Source: CAZKNF01 sp964554105 (lineage in GTDB: Bacteria; Bacteroidota; Rhodothermia; Rhodothermales; VXPQ01). From it: 10,839 nt of DNA. This document shows, piece by piece, positions 7,009 to 10,839 of this stretch (positions are counted from its first letter, which is position 1; each line of letters starts with the position of its first letter). The position numbers and the translations under genes are program-made. The stretch covers positions 1 through 10,839 of the forward strand of contig CAZKNF010000091.1 in NCBI GenBank assembly GCA_964554105.1. Direction: 5' to 3'. The notes beneath the pieces are model-generated. The model saw nothing but the letters and a program-made list of their open reading frames with translations, ran no database searches and was not told the origin of the DNA.

Positions 7009-8961
7009 ATGCGCCGGCTCCACATCCATCACGACCTGCGACATTCGCCTCAACGGCGTCGCAAGTCTATGCCGACGAGACATTCGATCGACCGCCTCCG
7101 CACAGCCGCTAGCGCTAGAACGCATGCAGCCGTCGTCCTGACGGCCGCGATGGTCCTCGTGTTCGTCGCGACCTTTGCAACGACCGCTGTTGCCCAGGCG
7201 CCGGACAGCGCAGGGGATCTAACGCTGGTCGACGAGATTCCTGATAGATCTACTGCATCGGGCGGCCACACTATTCATGATGACGATGTCGCTATTCGGC
7301 GCATCTTCGGATCCGGCGATTCAAGTCGCTTCGAAGCAGGTGCCGAGGCATACCTTCGCCTGATCACCGCACGCGATCTCTCGGAGAGTGAGACAACGGT
7401 CGTTCTGCGGCATCTGCGTTCCGCCCTCGACGTCATGCCCCTGGATCAACAGCCCGAGGAGGAACTGAATCGGCAGTCGCTTGGGCGGGTGGGGGACAAG
7501 GTCGCTCTCTGGTGGCGACGACAAGATCCGTTTCCGTCGACACTCCGAAACGAACGTCTGGAAGAGCATCTCTCCCGATGGGCTTTCGCGCTGGACGAGT
7601 TTCCAAATACCTCGGACGAGGATGTGAGGGGCTTCGACGATCGTGGTCGGATTTATCTCCGATTCGGTTCTCCGGGCAAACAGATTCGCTTGCGCATCGA
7701 CCGGAGCCGCCACGCCCACGGCTTTTCCAATTCACTTATCATTCCCGAACTGCCCGAATCTGAAATGTGGGTCTACCGTCACGTTCACGACGAGGCCTAT
7801 TATTTCTTTGCCCGCGACACCAGACGTGCACCATTTCGAATCACACATCCATCCGAGACGATCCCGTCGCGTCTTTCCGCAGGACTGGATTACCGAAATC
7901 GCCGTGGTCGACACAAGGCAGATGTCCTGCTTTTAGTGATGGAGGAGGTCTATGGCCAGCTGGCGCTTGCGCATCCGATCTTCGGCTCCATCTATGACGA
8001 GGTCGTTCGATTCAGGATTTCGACGCATAGCGACGTTCGTCCATCCTCGTTTGCTCGCAGCGCACTCGCAGCGGCATCCACCGTGGAGACGGAATCTGCC
8101 GGCCGTCGCGGCGACATCGTTCCTGCATCGTTCTCCAACACCAAAGGAATGACCGAGGACCTGCCTCTCGAAACGCGCTGGGCCCGCTTTCTGGAGCCTG
8201 ACGGATCGACGCGAACAGAGATCTACTGGAGCCTGGATAGAGACGCTCTGGGACCATCCGGGCGCCTCCAGCGGACGCTCGTTGATCAAGGCCACACGCC
8301 GACCGACCGCTATCTCGTGGCGGTGAGCGTCGCACAGCAGTCACCAGACTACCAGACACGGGATGTCCACACCAAACATTATATGGTCGAATCGGCGCTG
8401 GAGAATGCAGTTCAGGCGCAGGTATTCACTGTCCGCGGCGACACCGGGCAGTACAACCTGGCCGCTGAATGGAGCCAGCACTGGACACTGGAGACCGATG
8501 AGGGCCAGATTCGCGAAGGCGCGATGCTGAAACTCGAAACTATCAAGCTCGACTCACTCGAAGCGCTCCACAGCAGAGGTGAGGAACTTGAGATGAGCGA
8601 TTTGAAACCGGTCTTCCCCACGAATCCCGATGCACCGTATCCACTTCAGCGGATGGACCGCTCGAGTCCTCCGAACCTGTACTTCGAGCTATACAACCTT
8701 CACTATGGTCCCGACGACCAGACGAAGTATACGATCGAGTATGAGGTTAGGCGCGCCACGGAGGAAGGACGCGCATCGGAAGCGACTTCGACACGCGCGC
8801 GCACGACATTCTCGGGAAGCGACCGAATCGCCCGCGAGCAAATCGGATTGGATCTGAGCGAGTGGCGCGAGGCAGGCGAGGTTCAAATCACCGTACGAGC
8901 TACTGATGAAGTGACCTCCGAGCAGGTCACACGATCCGTCACCTTCGCTCTTGATCCCTAA
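7009..8961 (+). CDS. GWxTD-family exported protein of unknown function
   Basis: The 650-residue protein has a basic N-terminus, a hydrophobic segment (about 40-60) and a signal-peptidase-like site, AVAQA (60-64), so it is exported; no lipobox is present. Residues 208-220, GFDDRGRIYLRFG, match the core of the GWxTD domain (GWxTDRGRIYIRFG-like), although the name-giving Trp and Thr are replaced. They are followed by EMWVY (252-256) and YYFFARD, the usual downstream landmarks. The C-terminal part (from about 554: NLYFELYNL, then alternating strands to the end) resembles the beta-sandwich found at the end of these proteins. GWxTD proteins occur in Bacteroidota, Acidobacteria and relatives; their role is unknown. 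ATG 7009 is favoured by a GGAGGG site, but ATG 7069 would give a more ordinary signal peptide. The gene sits between two calcium-propeller lipoprotein genes, with only 33 bases to the next, which suggests a shared transcript and a joint envelope function. Confidence 0.8.
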   Translation: MRRLHIHHDLRHSPQRRRKSMPTRHSIDRLRTAASARTHAAVVLTAAMVLVFVATFATTAVAQAPDSAGDLTLVDEIPDRSTASGGHTIHDDDVAIRRIFGSGDSSRFEAGAEAYLRLITARDLSESETTVVLRHLRSALDVMPLDQQPEEELNRQSLGRVGDKVALWWRRQDPFPSTLRNERLEEHLSRWAFALDEFPNTSDEDVRGFDDRGRIYLRFGSPGKQIRLRIDRSRHAHGFSNSLIIPELPESEMWVYRHVHDEAYYFFARDTRRAPFRITHPSETIPSRLSAGLDYRNRRGRHKADVLLLVMEEVYGQLALAHPIFGSIYDEVVRFRISTHSDVRPSSFARSALAAASTVETESAGRRGDIVPASFSNTKGMTEDLPLETRWARFLEPDGSTRTEIYWSLDRDALGPSGRLQRTLVDQGHTPTDRYLVAVSVAQQSPDYQTRDVHTKHYMVESALENAVQAQVFTVRGDTGQYNLAAEWSQHWTLETDEGQIREGAMLKLETIKLDSLEALHSRGEELEMSDLKPVFPTNPDAPYPLQRMDRSSPPNLYFELYNLHYGPDDQTKYTIEYEVRRATEEGRASEATSTRARTTFSGSDRIAREQIGLDLSEWREAGEVQITVRATDEVTSEQVTRSVTFALDP

Positions 8962-8994
8962 CAGTCGCCCGGTAGCGCGGTTCATCGCAATGTC

Positions 8995-10563
8995 ATGCCG
9001 ACCGCCGGTTTTTCGAAAATCACCACGAAGAGCGTGTCCTACGCATGGATTGCGATCGCTTTGCTTCCAGTCGCCGGATGCAAGGCTATCGGCAACCCGA
9101 GCGATGGCCGATCCACCTCGACGCCACCTCCTGGTGAGGCGAATGTCCGGACGACCGCTTGGTCGAAGTACCTCCATGGTTTGGGTACATTTTCTTCGCC
9201 TCGAGCAGCCGATCTCAATGGCGACGGTGTACTCGACATCGTCATCGGCGCCGGCCGCGAGGAATTCATCTCTAGTGACTCGGCTGTCGTCGCCCTCGAC
9301 GGTGCAACGGGCAAGCTGCTCTGGCACGTAGGTGCACGTGATCAGATGTTCGGCTCAGCCGCAATTCACGACATAAACGACGACGGAACGCCCGACGTCA
9401 TTATTGGTGGGCGCTCGGCCGAGTTGAAATTGATCGATGGGCGGACCGGTGAGGTGATATGGGAATTCTTCGAAACCGACGACACGGATGCGCCGCGCGA
9501 ACGAGGTCTGTTCAATTTTTACAATCCGCAGATCATACCGGATCAGGACGATGACGGAGTCGTGGATCTCATCGTCGCTAATGGAGGCGACGTTTTAGCG
9601 CCTCCCGGCGATCCCGATCGCCCGCCGGGTCGTCTTATGGCGATTAGTGGCAGGAATGGCCTACTGATCGCGTCCGATAATATGCCGGACGGACGAGAAA
9701 CATACATGTCCGCCGTAGTCGCGGACATTAAAGGCGACGGATCGCTAGACGTCATTTTCGGGTCGGGAGGCGAAACCATCGGTGGCCACTTGTTCAGAAC
9801 GACTCTAGCCGATTTGCTCACCAACGACATCTCGGGGGCCGTGGTACTGGATTCGTCTCGCAATCACGGATTTATCGGTCCGCCCGTCGTCGCCGACATT
9901 ACAGGTGATGGCGTTCTCGATATTGTCGCGAACGCCGTCGAAGGTCGAATGGTGGCGTTCGACGGCGACGACAATCGAATGCTCTGGGAGGCACACTTGC
10001 CCGGCACGGAGGCGTATAGCTCAATCGCGGCCGGCTACTTTAACGACGATGACGTGCCGGACTTCTTTGCGTCTTATGCAGACGGTGAATGGCCCAACCT
10101 CGGTTGGTCCCGCCAGTTCATGGTGGATGGGAGCACCGGCCAAATCGCCTTCATCGACTCACTTGGCTTGTATCAGACGGCGTCGCCCGTGGTTGTGGAC
10201 ATCAATCATGATGGATGGGATGATGCAATACTAAGTGTAAACCACGAGGTGCTGACGCAGCACCTTCAGAAGCGCTTCTTTACCATGCTGGTCGTGATCG
10301 ATTTCATGAACCAACAAGTAATTCAGTTCGGGGATCCCGTTCCGGGATCCAATCTTGCATCGACCCCATGGCTGGGCGACCTCGACGGGGATGGGCTTCT
10401 CGATGTAATCTTCTGCCACACTCCGGACACATTGAGCACTTACGTATTCAATGGCCTTGAGGTCAGCCGAATCGGTACGAACGTCAAGGCAAGAGTACCG
10501 CCGACCTGGGGAAGCTACATGGGAAGTGGGTACGATGGAGTTCTTCGGGGGCGGAGTGATTGA
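8995..10563 (+). CDS. FG-GAP / PQQ-like beta-propeller lipoprotein
   Basis: The 522-residue product has a lipoprotein signal (SYAWIAIALLPVAGC, lipobox VAGC, C29) and a short Ser/Thr/Pro-rich linker. Eight calcium-loop positions follow at about residues 73, 126, 183, 244, 301, 349 (degenerate, YFNDDDVPD), 402 and 462, consistent with a seven- or eight-bladed propeller filling the whole protein. Between several of them are PQQ-enzyme-like strands: LDGATGKLLW (101-110), IDGRTGEVIW (147-156), AFDGDDNRMLW (321-331) and VDGSTGQIAF (377-386). The two repeat types alternate, so each blade may combine a Ca2+ site with a PQQ-type strand. Catalytic residues of PQQ dehydrogenases are not recognisable, so PQQ itself is unlikely to be used; binding or scaffolding is more likely. 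No Shine-Dalgarno sequence precedes ATG 8995, but the start is fixed by the lipobox. It is probably co-transcribed with the GWxTD gene and converges on the SusD-like gene. Confidence 0.87.
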   Translation: MPTAGFSKITTKSVSYAWIAIALLPVAGCKAIGNPSDGRSTSTPPPGEANVRTTAWSKYLHGLGTFSSPRAADLNGDGVLDIVIGAGREEFISSDSAVVALDGATGKLLWHVGARDQMFGSAAIHDINDDGTPDVIIGGRSAELKLIDGRTGEVIWEFFETDDTDAPRERGLFNFYNPQIIPDQDDDGVVDLIVANGGDVLAPPGDPDRPPGRLMAISGRNGLLIASDNMPDGRETYMSAVVADIKGDGSLDVIFGSGGETIGGHLFRTTLADLLTNDISGAVVLDSSRNHGFIGPPVVADITGDGVLDIVANAVEGRMVAFDGDDNRMLWEAHLPGTEAYSSIAAGYFNDDDVPDFFASYADGEWPNLGWSRQFMVDGSTGQIAFIDSLGLYQTASPVVVDINHDGWDDAILSVNHEVLTQHLQKRFFTMLVVIDFMNQQVIQFGDPVPGSNLASTPWLGDLDGDGLLDVIFCHTPDTLSTYVFNGLEVSRIGTNVKARVPPTWGSYMGSGYDGVLRGRSD

Positions 10564-10597
10564 TACGCCTCCGAATCACCTCGCCAGTGAAGACCAC

Positions 10598-10636
10598 AAA
10601 AAAGAGGCGCCTCCTCGCAGTAGAGAAGGCGCCTCG
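10598..10636 (-). terminator. rho-independent terminator of the SusD-like gene
   Basis: GAGGCGCC (10604-10611) and GGCGCCTC (10628-10635) form a perfect 8-bp GC-rich stem with a 16-base loop. The A6 run at 10598-10603 becomes U6 directly after the stem when read on the minus strand. It begins about 28 bases past the SusD stop. On the plus strand no T-run follows, so it should act mainly on minus-strand transcripts. Confidence 0.87.
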
Positions 10637-10663
10637 ATCTATAGAGATGTCGATGGGAGCGGA

Positions 10664-10839
10664 CTATTCCACGTCCCACCAGACCCGCGTGGTCAGGAGG
10701 TCAGGTCCCTGCTGTGACAGGACTGCATTATAATTCGCCTGATTCAGCACGGCTTCGCGCGTCGGATACATAAGTCGTCTAGGGATCGTGCCGCCCGTCG
10801 CATTGCCGGGGTAGGCGAACTGTTCGAGATCCGGATATC
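10664..10839 (-). CDS. SusD/RagB-like outer-membrane lipoprotein, C-terminal 57 residues (partial)
   Basis: Reading the minus strand to the TAG at 10664-10666 gives 57 residues that continue past the right edge. They contain IPRRLMYPTREAVLN, then NYNAVLSQQGPD and, at the very end, TTRVWWDVE. The pattern RR-x-x-YP-x-x-E, N-x-x-N, G-x-D and a terminal WWD is the C-terminal hallmark of SusD/RagB nutrient-binding lipoproteins, probably the SusD-like_2 group. These sit on the outer membrane as the lid of a SusC TonB-dependent transporter and capture glycans or peptides. A susC-like gene is expected upstream, beyond the right edge. It converges on the propeller lipoprotein gene with a 100-base gap holding its terminator. 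The substrate cannot be told from this fragment. Confidence 0.83.
   Translation of the reverse strand, partial: YPDLEQFAYPGNATGGTIPRRLMYPTREAVLNQANYNAVLSQQGPDLLTTRVWWDVE

Noticed and set aside
9826..9843. DISGAV in the propeller lipoprotein as a possible ApbE flavinylation site
   Set aside because: The acceptor motif needs Ser/Thr after SGA; here Val follows and the segment lies between propeller blades with no FMN-binding domain.
8995..10563. PQQ-dependent dehydrogenase function for the propeller lipoprotein
   Set aside because: PQQ-like strands are present, but no catalytic Asp/Glu and Ca-PQQ pocket motif could be recognised, and the calcium loops are of FG-GAP type.

Overview
The window looks like chromosomal DNA of a GC-rich member of the Bacteroidota, most plausibly Rhodothermia/Salinibacter-like. 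The basis is the combination of a SusD/RagB-type outer-membrane lipoprotein, a GWxTD-family protein, large ASPIC/UnbV (FG-GAP) lipoproteins and a Tat-exported Gfo/Idh/MocA oxidoreductase, in DNA whose genes mostly end codons in G or C. The taxonomic call is inference from family content; no rRNA or universal marker is present. No tRNA, CRISPR array, insertion sequence, integrase or phage gene was seen.

Layout, left to right. Bases 2-64 hold the last 20 codons of an unidentified plus-strand gene, which ends tail-to-tail on apbE. apbE (61-1062, minus) encodes an exported FAD:protein FMN transferase. It is divergent from, and overlaps at its 5' end, a plus-strand lipoprotein with a formylglycine-generating-enzyme (SUMF1) fold (1028-1882). 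A Tat-signal Gfo/Idh/MocA oxidoreductase (2004-3332) follows in the same direction. After a 215-base gap with a short tandem direct repeat come three more plus-strand genes: a 1114-residue FG-GAP/ASPIC lipoprotein (3548-6892), a GWxTD-family exported protein (7009-8961), and a lipoprotein propeller combining FG-GAP calcium loops with PQQ-like repeats (8995-10563). The right edge holds the C-terminus of a SusD-like protein on the minus strand (10664-10839), followed by a good rho-independent terminator facing it.

Every recognisable product carries an export signal (Sec, lipoprotein or Tat) or, for SusD, belongs to a surface family. The window therefore reads as a cell-envelope and periplasm locus beside a SusC/SusD uptake system. 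A reasonable but unproven reading is a nutrient-handling locus: SusD captures a glycan or peptide, the calcium-loaded propeller lipoproteins bind or display something at the surface, the Gfo/Idh enzyme oxidises or epimerises a sugar derivative in the periplasm, and ApbE flavinylates an acceptor that is not visible here. The least explained parts are the FG-GAP/ASPIC + GWxTD + hybrid-propeller trio, the apparently catalytically dead SUMF1 lipoprotein, and the antisense overlap of two signal-peptide coding regions.
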